Of a stretch of 64,000 nucleotides of DNA, positions 24,531 through 32,749 are shown piece by piece. The notes under the pieces are model-generated. The model did not search any database. It was given only the letters and a program-made list of their open reading frames with translations, and was not told where the DNA came from. The stretch comes from Clostridia bacterium (GTDB taxonomy: Bacteria; Bacillota; Clostridia; Christensenellales; Aristaeellaceae). The stretch's first letter is position 1; each line of letters opens with the position of its first letter. Position numbers and translations under genes: made by a program. The stretch spans positions 1 to 64,000 of the forward strand of contig JAFROK010000034.1 of assembly GCA_017429695.1 (NCBI GenBank), read 5' to 3'.

Positions 24531-27500
24531 ATGAACACCATCCATAAGACAATCGGCGTCTGCCTTGCGCAGGCGCATACATCGCTGAAAACAGAGTTGG
24601 TCGGTGAATTGGACCGGGCCGCCCGGGAGTGCGGATATGGGATTACGGCCTTCAACAGTTCGCTGGACTATTTCTGGTCCCAGAAGGGGGACCATATCAC
24701 CGCCTGCATTTACGATATGATCCGGTTCGATATGCTCTCCGCCCTGGTGATTCTGCATGACAATATCTACGATCTGCACCTGATGAACTACCTGGTCCAG
24801 AGCGCACAGAAGCAGGGAATCCCCGTATTCTACCTGGGCGGCACCCGGGAGGACTGTATCAGCATTACGGACGATTATGAGGAGCCGTACAAGGAACTGG
24901 TCCGCCATGTGATCCGGGACCACGGTGTCCGGGATACGTTCTATATTGCCGGGCTGCGAAACGAGGACAATTCCGTCCGCCGCCTCCGGTATTACAAAGA
25001 GGTGCTGGCGGAGTTCGGCATCCCCTGCCCGGATGAAAACGTCGCCTACGGGCAGTACCTGGATACCGCGGCCGTAGATATCGTCCGGGAATTGATTGAC
25101 AGTGGTCGTCTGCCCCGGGCGATCCTCTGTGCCAATGACAGCATGGCCGCCGGCGTATGCGACGAGCTGAAGGCGCATGATATCCGCGTCCCGGAGGATG
25201 TGATCGTCACCGGGTTTGACGGAACGCCAACTTCCTATCTCGGCACACCCCAGCTGACCACCTGCACCGCCAATCCCGAGGGCCTGGCCCGCCTGGTCAC
25301 GGACCTGATCTGCCGCTTTTATGCCGGCGAACAGCTGGAAAAAGCCTATACCCATCAATATAAAACCGTCATCATGGAATCCTGCGGCTGCGCGCATCTC
25401 CACCACCCGCGGTTTAACGCCATGCGCACCTACCGCCAGGCGGAATCCTTCGTCAGCCACGAGAACAACCTGTATTATTCCCTGGAGCAGACGCTGGAGC
25501 TGCGGGACAGGCTGGAAATCTTCCGGAAACTCTCCGCCATCCTCCTGCCGGATTCCGCGCTGTACATCAACAGAAGCCTGCTGGAAGCGGAACCCGGCGA
25601 GGAATACAGCGCCAACCGGATCGAGGATGAGCTGATCATGATTCCCTACCGGAAGCCGGACCAGCAGCTGCTGTTCAGGAAGGTATACCGGAAGGACATG
25701 CCGCTTCCCGAACCGGACATGAGCGGCACCCATATCCTGAATGTGATTCATTCCGACGTTCTGGTCTTCGGCTATTATGCCGCCCATACAACCGACCTGG
25801 AAGCGGATGCCCAGCTGATCAAACGCATGGCGGATGTGATGAGCATGTTCTTCTGCATCCTGGAAGGCAGGCGGCAGGCGGCGCAGCTGAAGGCCCGCCT
25901 GGACAACAACCTCTACCTGGATTCCCGCACCGGCCTGTCGAACCTCAAGGGCATCACCCGCTGGTTCCACCAGTATGTGGCCGATCCGGATAACCACAAA
26001 AAGCTCCTGGCCCTGTCCGTCTATGCCATTCCCCGTTATTCCTATTTCTTCGAAACCTACGGCATGGAGGAAACGGAAAGCATCGTCCATACGGTAACGG
26101 ACGCACTGCGTTTCGCCAACCCGGAAGCCATCATGATCGCCCGCCTGGGCGAAGACCAGTTTGCCGTCGTGGACTGCGCGGATACCCAGAAAGCGATTTC
26201 CGCGGCCATCGACCGCGCAACGCATGAATTCTTCGTCCGGATGGAAACCTATAACGCCCAAAGCGAAAAGGACTATTATCTGGAAGTCAACTGCGGCTGC
26301 ACTACGCTGGATTCCGGCTGGGAAAGCACATCCATGGAAAACCTGATCCACCTGGCCGTCGGTGAAATGTACCTGAACCGCCTTCGGGACGGCTCCCGCC
26401 AGGAGATTGCCAAATCACAGACCGGTCTCGGACTGTACAGCTCCCTGACGCTGCTGCTGGAAAAAAACCTGATCCGCTATTTCTTCCAGCCCATCGTGGA
26501 TGCCCGCACCGGGCAGATCTTCGCCTACGAGGCCCTGATGCGGACCGACGGCGGCATCCAGATGAATCCCCTGCAGATCCTGGCCGCAGCCAGGGAATAT
26601 AACCGCCTGGACGAGGTCGAACGCGTCACGGTCCTGGGCATCATCGAACAGTATGTGCATAATTACCGGGCCTTCAACGGCTGCAAGGTGTTTATCAACT
26701 CCATTCCCGGCCACTTCCTGTCGAAGGCCGACTGTACGGAGCTCATCTCCCGCTACGGCAGCTACCTGGACTGTTTTGTCATCGAGCTGACCGAAGATGA
26801 GCCGACGACGGATGACGAGCTGATGCGCATCAAACAGCTGAGCCGTCCGGGCAGCCAGATGCAGATCGCCATTGACGATTATGGCACCGGCCACAGCAAC
26901 ATCGTCAATCTCCTGCGCTATACCCCGCAGATTATCAAAATCGACCGGGCCCTGATCGCCGGTATCGACCGGGACGATAATAAGCAGCTTTTCGTCCGGA
27001 ATACCATCGAGTTTGCCCACCAGAACGGCATCAAAGCCCTGGCCGAAGGCGTTGAGACGGTTGCGGAGCTCAGCACGGTTGTCTCCTTCGGCATCGACCT
27101 GATTCAGGGATACTACACCGGACGTCCCGCACCCCGGCCGGTTCAGGTGGTCAATGAAAACGTCCGCAACGAAATTATCCAGGCCCGGCTGGCCTCGGTC
27201 CAGTATGACAGCATGCCGCTGACCTACACCATGAAGGACGGGGAAACCGTGGACGTAGTCGAGCTGCGCCTGCAGCAGATCAACTGCGTCCACGTAGGTT
27301 CCGGCTCCTTTACCCTCCGGGGCGACCCGGCCCAGACTGTCGATATCATCCTCCGCGTCGATGACCATTCCGATGCGGAAATCACCTTCGAGGATATCAG
27401 CATCCGCGGCGCCACGGAGCCCACCATGATTCTGGGCCAGTACAGCCGCGTCACGCTGAACCTGATCGGCCGGAACACCATGAAAAAGGAAGGCATCATT

Positions 27501-28412
27501 GTGCCCGCCAATTCCTGCCTGACCGTCCAGGGCAGCGGCAGCCTGCATATCAACAACAACCGCAACTATTCTGCCGGCATCGGCGCCCGCTATAACGATC
27601 CCTACGGGACCATCATCCTCGACGTATCCGGAAAAATCTCCTTCACCTCCGCCGGGGACCGGGTAGTCTGCATCGGCGGCGGCCGCAGTGCCGGCGACGG
27701 CATCCGCCTGATCCGCGGCACCTATGAAATGTCTGCCAGCGGCATCAACGTCCTGTGCCTGGGTTCCTCCCTGGGCGATGCCTCTGTCACCATCGGGAAG
27801 GTCAACCTGACGGCCCGGGGCGAAGGCAATGAAGTCCTGCTCATCGGCAGTATTTCCGGCCGGGCTTCAATCGTTTCCGCTGGAGACCTGCGGCTGAATG
27901 CCGCCTGCGAGCGCGCCACCGGCATCGGCACCATCAGCGGCATCGCGGAGATTACGCTGGAGGACGGCAGCGCCATCGTCTCCGTCAGCTGCGACAGCGG
28001 TGCCGCCGTCGGCACCTTCAGCGGCGAATATACCTTGACCAGCCGCAACACCATGCTATGGCTCCACGGTGAAGGCAACCAGGTGGTCGGCCTTGGCAGC
28101 CTGATGGGCGCCGGTACGGCCCGGATTGAAAGCGGTGAAGTCTACGGGGATCTGCTGGCCGCGGATCGTATGATGCTAGGCAATCCGGAATCCCGCTGCA
28201 TTATCACCGGCGGCAACATCCACCTCCCGGCGGATCCGAGCGTTCACCCGGTCAGTCCGGACGGATCTCCCCTGGTATACATGACGCCCCATGAAGATCA
28301 ATATGAACAGACCTTCCGGGATTCAAAGGAAACCTGGACCTACCGTGCTGTCCGGAATGCTGAAGGAATGCTCGGCATCTTCGTTCCTTTCTTCGGGGAC
28401 AACAAGCCCTGA
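24531..28412 (+). CDS. LacI-type sensor-GGDEF-EAL protein with beta-solenoid tail
   Basis: A 1293-residue cytoplasmic c-di-GMP protein with no signal peptide or membrane segment. Residues 1-290 are a periplasmic-binding-like sensor of the LacI class without its DNA-binding helix (LCANDSMAAG, then DVIVTGFDGTP). Residues 300-460 are a helical or GAF-like linker. The GGDEF domain (about 461-630) has a changed motif, LGEDQF, so cyclase activity is unlikely. The EAL domain (about 636-866) keeps YEALMR, FINSIP, ELTED, IDDYGTGHSN, IKID, EGVET and QGYY, so it should hydrolyse c-di-GMP. Residues 900-1240 form a Gly-rich beta-solenoid. GAGGGGG precedes the ATG. An upstream in-frame extension lacks a ribosome site and spans the promoter. 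Confidence 0.85.
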   Translation: MNTIHKTIGVCLAQAHTSLKTELVGELDRAARECGYGITAFNSSLDYFWSQKGDHITACIYDMIRFDMLSALVILHDNIYDLHLMNYLVQSAQKQGIPVFYLGGTREDCISITDDYEEPYKELVRHVIRDHGVRDTFYIAGLRNEDNSVRRLRYYKEVLAEFGIPCPDENVAYGQYLDTAAVDIVRELIDSGRLPRAILCANDSMAAGVCDELKAHDIRVPEDVIVTGFDGTPTSYLGTPQLTTCTANPEGLARLVTDLICRFYAGEQLEKAYTHQYKTVIMESCGCAHLHHPRFNAMRTYRQAESFVSHENNLYYSLEQTLELRDRLEIFRKLSAILLPDSALYINRSLLEAEPGEEYSANRIEDELIMIPYRKPDQQLLFRKVYRKDMPLPEPDMSGTHILNVIHSDVLVFGYYAAHTTDLEADAQLIKRMADVMSMFFCILEGRRQAAQLKARLDNNLYLDSRTGLSNLKGITRWFHQYVADPDNHKKLLALSVYAIPRYSYFFETYGMEETESIVHTVTDALRFANPEAIMIARLGEDQFAVVDCADTQKAISAAIDRATHEFFVRMETYNAQSEKDYYLEVNCGCTTLDSGWESTSMENLIHLAVGEMYLNRLRDGSRQEIAKSQTGLGLYSSLTLLLEKNLIRYFFQPIVDARTGQIFAYEALMRTDGGIQMNPLQILAAAREYNRLDEVERVTVLGIIEQYVHNYRAFNGCKVFINSIPGHFLSKADCTELISRYGSYLDCFVIELTEDEPTTDDELMRIKQLSRPGSQMQIAIDDYGTGHSNIVNLLRYTPQIIKIDRALIAGIDRDDNKQLFVRNTIEFAHQNGIKALAEGVETVAELSTVVSFGIDLIQGYYTGRPAPRPVQVVNENVRNEIIQARLASVQYDSMPLTYTMKDGETVDVVELRLQQINCVHVGSGSFTLRGDPAQTVDIILRVDDHSDAEITFEDISIRGATEPTMILGQYSRVTLNLIGRNTMKKEGIIVPANSCLTVQGSGSLHINNNRNYSAGIGARYNDPYGTIILDVSGKISFTSAGDRVVCIGGGRSAGDGIRLIRGTYEMSASGINVLCLGSSLGDASVTIGKVNLTARGEGNEVLLIGSISGRASIVSAGDLRLNAACERATGIGTISGIAEITLEDGSAIVSVSCDSGAAVGTFSGEYTLTSRNTMLWLHGEGNQVVGLGSLMGAGTARIESGEVYGDLLAADRMMLGNPESRCIITGGNIHLPADPSVHPVSPDGSPLVYMTPHEDQYEQTFRDSKETWTYRAVRNAEGMLGIFVPFFGDNKP

Positions 28413-28437
28413 TTACTCCCGGTTTTTTCGCATAATG

Positions 28438-28489
28438 AAACACCGCAGGATTCCGCGGGTCTCCCCGTTTCATCCTGCGGTGTTTTTTG
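28438..28489 (+). terminator. Strong Rho-independent terminator between convergent genes
   Basis: A perfect 14-base stem, AAACACCGCAGGAT (28438-28451) with its complement (28472-28485), a 20-base loop, and a run of six T ending at 28488. It ends the c-di-GMP gene; its opposite face may help end the minus-strand operon that stops at 28510. Confidence 0.85.
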
Positions 28490-28509
28490 TGTCTGCCTGT
28501 CAGGTCTTT

Positions 28510-30039
28510 TTATTCAAACTGCGCAATCAGGGTAATATCCCTGTCCATGATGAACCAGTCCTCTATCTGGGTGCCATCCTCGAACACCCAGCCGGTGAAC
28601 GTCTTTCCTTCCACTGCCGGTTCTTCGATCAGGAACATATTCACCGTCGAATCGCAGGGGATATCGTATGTCTCCTCCTGGAGGCCTTCACCGCGGACGG
28701 TCATTTTGAACGTCAGCATCCCCAGCCGGTCCATGTTTGCATTGATCCATTCCCGCCGGAGATTGGTCCACTGCCGGATGTGTTCGATTTCTTCCTCAAG
28801 GCTGCGCCCCGTCATATCCAGTTCCGTCTTGGACGGACGCCATTTCTCATCGTCCCTCTGCCAGGAATCCCGGATAATATCAGCGGTCCGGTCCAGGATA
28901 CCGCCTTCCTTCACGATTTCCTCCAGCTTCGCGTCCAGCACCTGCCAGCGTTCCTCCAGCACCGTCCGGAACTCCGGCATGGTGCGCAGCTGATCCGCCC
29001 ATACGAACGTGGTGTTGTTGAACCCGATGTTCTGCATCGTTTCAATCTGCGCATTGCCCCAGCTTTCGTCAAAGTCCCATACCGGCCCGAAGTGCAGTTT
29101 GCCTTCGCTGCCGTCGGCCTCATAGCGCTTCTTGAACATATGCGCGCTGTCGGTCCGCCATGCATCGGCATTCACAGTGAATTCCATCATCCACCAGTAG
29201 TCCGCCAGGCTCTGCACGTCCACATACTCCCCGATCTTTTCCCAGTCACCGCTGTAGATCGCGTCCTCAGCCTTCTGGATATAGTCCCGGATATACTGTT
29301 TCTGGACATCGTTCTGATAGCCGTCCTCCGGATCAAAGCTGGGTTCCATGTTGCCGAGCTGCAGTCCCTTGGCAGTCTCGAAGGTGTTCACGCTTTCCCA
29401 GTCGTCCGGGCAGAACTCCATCAGGTACCCGCCCTGGATCTCCGGCAGTTCGCTGTTCTCTTCCTTCAGTTCGTCAATCGCCACCCGGTGCTTGCTGATC
29501 TGAACCTGTTCGCACAGATAGTAGGTCCCAATGTATTCGCCGTTCATCACCACATCGGCATACACGCCCTGGGTGATGTATTCAAGCCCCATCTGGTCCG
29601 CCAGCCACTCCGTCAGCCAGTTGCGCATCATACTGTTGTCGTAGTAATTGGCCAGCAGCACCCAGGTCTTGCTCTTGCCCATGCCGAACAGGTCCTGTTT
29701 TTCCTCAAACTTGATCTTGTAGGGATTCTTGGGCAGGTTCCAGGTGCCGTTGCCCCGGCCCCGGATATACTTCATCTTCAGGCCTGTCACGTTTTCCTGT
29801 ATAAAACGGCCCTCAAACTCCCCGCTGTATCCCTCCGGCACGGCGATGTTCATCGTACCGGTGCACTTATAGCTGTGGTCCTCGCTGTTGTGCAGCTTGT
29901 CAATCTCCGCCTGGCCCCCGTCAATGTTCAGGTAAATCACCGGCAGGTCCTTCGGCTGATAAACCGCTTCCTCCGCGCACGCAGCGAAGGCAACCAGCAG
30001 CAGCGCCGCCGCCAGCAGCAAAATCCAGGTTTTCTTCAT
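28510..30039 (-). CDS. cotH-like: CotH-family kinase-like exported protein
   Basis: A 509-residue member of the CotH family, whose spore members phosphorylate serines of coat proteins. A signal peptide or weak lipobox lies at residues 1-23. Family marks follow in order: IRGRGNGTWNLPKNPYKIKF, LANYYDNSMMRNWL, GEYIGTYYLCEQV, GYLMEFCPDDW, and the metal-binding region FGPVWDFDESWG. The last 60 residues are a Listeria-Bacteroides-type repeat (TGWVFEDGTQIEDWF), also found in the giant protein upstream. The start at 30039 (MKKTW) is preferred over an ATG seven codons earlier. It is the last gene of the exported-protein operon, 38 bases after the zeta-like gene. Confidence 0.8.
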   Translation of the reverse strand: MKKTWILLLAAALLLVAFAACAEEAVYQPKDLPVIYLNIDGGQAEIDKLHNSEDHSYKCTGTMNIAVPEGYSGEFEGRFIQENVTGLKMKYIRGRGNGTWNLPKNPYKIKFEEKQDLFGMGKSKTWVLLANYYDNSMMRNWLTEWLADQMGLEYITQGVYADVVMNGEYIGTYYLCEQVQISKHRVAIDELKEENSELPEIQGGYLMEFCPDDWESVNTFETAKGLQLGNMEPSFDPEDGYQNDVQKQYIRDYIQKAEDAIYSGDWEKIGEYVDVQSLADYWWMMEFTVNADAWRTDSAHMFKKRYEADGSEGKLHFGPVWDFDESWGNAQIETMQNIGFNNTTFVWADQLRTMPEFRTVLEERWQVLDAKLEEIVKEGGILDRTADIIRDSWQRDDEKWRPSKTELDMTGRSLEEEIEHIRQWTNLRREWINANMDRLGMLTFKMTVRGEGLQEETYDIPCDSTVNMFLIEEPAVEGKTFTGWVFEDGTQIEDWFIMDRDITLIAQFE

Positions 30040-30077
30040 TTTCACTCGGATCCTTTCCATGTGTGCTGTTTCGTTTT

Positions 30078-31037
30078 TTATGCGGCAGGCGCCAGTTCTT
30101 CCGCCTCTTCCTCCACATAAGGTTCGCCGAAAGCGTTGGTCATCGTCTTGAACGCTTCGTATACGTCCACCACACCCGCGCCGAAATCGAACGCGACCTT
30201 GCTGTTGATCAGCTGGCCGCCGCCCAGTTCACGCATCACGACGCGCGCGGCCGCTTCGTTGGGCTTGGCTTCCTTGAATTTTACCTTCACATTGTAGCCG
30301 GCTTCTTCAAAGGGCCGGATGTATTTTTCCATCAGTTCTTCCAGGTTGGTACCGACAATGGGCAGGATCGCGTTCGTGCCCTTCATGTCGCCCGCCAGGA
30401 ATTCCTGCACCGCTTCGTCAAAGATGTTCATACCCTCGAAGTGGATCGCGTCCGCACCGGCGCCGTGGCTTTCAATGTATTCCGGAATCTGTTCCTTGAT
30501 CATATCCGGATCCAGGATAAACGCGTTCATCGCGTTGCTGTCCGGGTTCACGATCCGGGTGGACTTACCGCTGGCCGGCAGCCCCAGCACCAGTTCCATC
30601 TTATACTCCCTGCTCAGTTCGCCGGTCGGCAGCTGGCTGTAAACAGCACTTCCGTCGTCCCTGATGCGTTCCACGGTCGCGGAGCCCAGCCCCAGGAACC
30701 AGCTCTTCAGTTCTTCCCGCAGCGCTTTGCGCTCCGGCGTATCGATCTCCGCGGTGTTGCCATACAGCGCCTTGTAGTAAGCGGACAGTTCATCCAGCTG
30801 CGCCACCACGTGATTTGCCTTCAGTTCCTCCATTGTCGGATAATCGCCGGCAATAATCTGCTGCAACAGCGCCCGGGCTTCGTCCGTGTCGATCATCGGA
30901 TGGTCCTCTGATACTTCCCAGGTCACAGGCTTTACGCCTTCCGACAGTTCCGGCAGCTGTTTTTCCTCCGCCAGGGCGCATCCCAACGCCAGCAGCAGTA
31001 CCAGGCACAGCGCCATTAGTTTCCGCATTGTCTTCAT
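30078..31037 (-). CDS. Exported zeta-toxin-like P-loop kinase
   Basis: A 319-residue protein with a clear signal peptide (cut after ALA near residue 23). Residues about 150-290 match zeta-toxin-type kinases: Walker A LGLPASGKST near 154-162, and the substrate-side acidic motif FILDPDMIKEQIPEY, which holds the catalytic Asp position. Classical zeta toxins phosphorylate UDP-N-acetylglucosamine in the cytoplasm and pair with an epsilon antitoxin. Here there is no antitoxin gene, and the protein should leave the cell. The N-terminal 120 residues are helical and unassigned; the C-terminus is acidic. GGAGG lies eight bases before the start. Its substrate is unknown. Confidence 0.75.
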   Translation of the reverse strand: MKTMRKLMALCLVLLLALGCALAEEKQLPELSEGVKPVTWEVSEDHPMIDTDEARALLQQIIAGDYPTMEELKANHVVAQLDELSAYYKALYGNTAEIDTPERKALREELKSWFLGLGSATVERIRDDGSAVYSQLPTGELSREYKMELVLGLPASGKSTRIVNPDSNAMNAFILDPDMIKEQIPEYIESHGAGADAIHFEGMNIFDEAVQEFLAGDMKGTNAILPIVGTNLEELMEKYIRPFEEAGYNVKVKFKEAKPNEAAARVVMRELGGGQLINSKVAFDFGAGVVDVYEAFKTMTNAFGEPYVEEEAEELAPAA

Positions 31038-31061
31038 AGATCATTCCTCCATCATATATAG

Positions 31062-32729
31062 TTACGGTGCGGTCTGCACAGCCACAATCCGTTCCTGCCC
31101 GTACGGCGCTTCGTATTCCGCTCCGATCACGCCGCCAAGGTTATTCTTAATGAAATTGGTCAGGATCTCACGGTCTGTTTCTTCAGATTCCCAGATGATC
31201 TTTCCGCCGTCAAAGGCAGTATGCCCGTCGCCATGGTCCACCATGACGTAGCTCAGGCTGGCCACTTTATAAATTTTATCCGGATCCAGCGGTTCACCGC
31301 CCACCAGCACGTTCTTCACGCGGCGCTCGCCTGCCACGCCGGTAAACATGCCGTCGTCATTCTTCGTGCAGGTGCTTTCGATGTATGTGTGAATCTCATA
31401 GCTCAACCCGGCCACATGCAGGAACGCACCGTTCTCCTCAGGCACCGCGCTCGCTCCCCATTCCAGGGCATCCAGCAGCTGCTGCCCGGTCACTTCAGCC
31501 ATCATCATCTTGTTGCCGAAGGGGAAAACCGCCAGCAGGTCATAGGCTGTAATCTTACCCGCCTCAATACTCGTCCGGATACAGCCGCCATTGGCAACGG
31601 CCACGTCCGCGCCGCTTGCCGCCAGGAAAGCGTCTGCTACGAAATCGCCCAGGTTCGTTTCCGCCATACGGATCAGGCGGATCGGCTGTCCGCTTGAATC
31701 CTTCGCTTCCGGGTCATCAATCGTCAGCTTCACAGCAGATGTACCGACCTCCGCGGAAAGCGTTTCCGTAACCCATGCGGATTTCTCCAGCATGAGGTCG
31801 TTTAATTCGTTTTCAATTCCCAGCAGTGCGGGGACATTCAAATCGTTATCCCATTTGTACAGACCGGTATCCACACTGCCGTCCTTGGCAGAAATCTGCA
31901 GCCAGCCGATGCAGGCCATCTTCGTGCCGCAGGCCTGGCGGATCACCGTTTCACCGTCCTTGTTCTTCATAACTACCTTGTTGGTGTCGTGGCTGTGCCC
32001 GTCCAGCACAGCATTGATCCCGTTCGTGTGTTCAATCACGTCGGAATACAGGTACGGCTTCACGGAAGCTTCATTCCCCAGGTGGGCAATCAGGAAAACA
32101 TATTGCGCGCCTTCCGCCCGGGCGTCGTCCACGGCCTTCTGAACCGCGGCATAGAATTCCGATCCGTCGCCGCCCTGGGTAAAGTCATAGATGAAGTTGC
32201 CTTTCTCATCCTGGAAATACCGCGGCGTGGAAGACACCAGTGTTTCCGGCGTCGACGCACCGACAAAGGCGATCTTCACCCCTTCAAATTCCTTGATGAT
32301 GTACGGGTCAAACACCAGTTTTCCTTCCTTGCGGAAATTGCAGCTGATGTAGGGGAAGTTTGCCGCCTCCGCCAGCTCAAAAAACCGGTCCATGCCATAA
32401 TCAAATTCATGGTTGCCCGGAACCGCCGCGTCATATCCGACAGCATTCATCAGTTCAATGGGCAGCATTCCCTGCGTCATCACGCCGATGGCTTCTCCCT
32501 GCACAGCGTCACCGTCGTCCACCAGCAGCACATGTTTGCCCCTCGCCTCTGCGGTATCCTTGATGGCCTTCAGGCCTACCAGCGTAAAGCCCTGGTCAAC
32601 TCCGCAGTGAATGTCGCTGGTAAACAGCACAAGCACGTCGTGCGTCAGCCCCTCCGCCGCTGCAAGCCCGATTCCCAGGCAAACCGCCAGAATCAGCAAC
32701 AGTCCCGCAATCTTCCGAATTCCCTTCAC
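31062..32729 (-). CDS. Exported 5'-nucleotidase / metallophosphatase (UshA-like)
   Basis: A 555-residue extracellular nucleotidase. The N-terminal calcineurin-like domain has its full metal set: FTSDIH, LLVDDGDAVQG, PGNHEFDYG, AHLGNE and DGHSHD. The C-terminal 5'-nucleotidase domain begins near ETNLGDFVADAFLAASGAD and includes AVFPFGNKM. A signal peptide covers about residues 1-26. The start chosen is the GTG at 32727-32729, with AAGGGG just upstream; a GTG 11 codons earlier has no ribosome site. It stands 20 bases after the protease gene and 24 bases before the zeta-like gene. It would release nucleosides and phosphate from nucleotides outside the cell. Confidence 0.88.
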   Translation of the reverse strand: MKGIRKIAGLLLILAVCLGIGLAAAEGLTHDVLVLFTSDIHCGVDQGFTLVGLKAIKDTAEARGKHVLLVDDGDAVQGEAIGVMTQGMLPIELMNAVGYDAAVPGNHEFDYGMDRFFELAEAANFPYISCNFRKEGKLVFDPYIIKEFEGVKIAFVGASTPETLVSSTPRYFQDEKGNFIYDFTQGGDGSEFYAAVQKAVDDARAEGAQYVFLIAHLGNEASVKPYLYSDVIEHTNGINAVLDGHSHDTNKVVMKNKDGETVIRQACGTKMACIGWLQISAKDGSVDTGLYKWDNDLNVPALLGIENELNDLMLEKSAWVTETLSAEVGTSAVKLTIDDPEAKDSSGQPIRLIRMAETNLGDFVADAFLAASGADVAVANGGCIRTSIEAGKITAYDLLAVFPFGNKMMMAEVTGQQLLDALEWGASAVPEENGAFLHVAGLSYEIHTYIESTCTKNDDGMFTGVAGERRVKNVLVGGEPLDPDKIYKVASLSYVMVDHGDGHTAFDGGKIIWESEETDREILTNFIKNNLGGVIGAEYEAPYGQERIVAVQTAP

Positions 32730-32749
32730 AAAACCCCTTCTTTCTTTTA

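Noticed and set aside
24441-26351. Long open frame (636 codons) on the minus strand opposite the c-di-GMP gene
   Set aside because: It is fully antisense to a protein with clear PBP, GGDEF and EAL motifs; high GC keeps the opposite frame free of stops. No family motif and no ribosome site.
28291-30120. Plus-strand open frame (609 codons) across the terminator and opposite the CotH-like gene
   Set aside because: Its translation is His/Pro/Arg/Val-rich with no domain, and it runs through a strong terminator; it is a shadow of the CotH-like gene.
30078-31037. Epsilon-zeta toxin-antitoxin module
   Set aside because: No small antitoxin gene on either side, and the kinase has a signal peptide; both neighbours are exported proteins.
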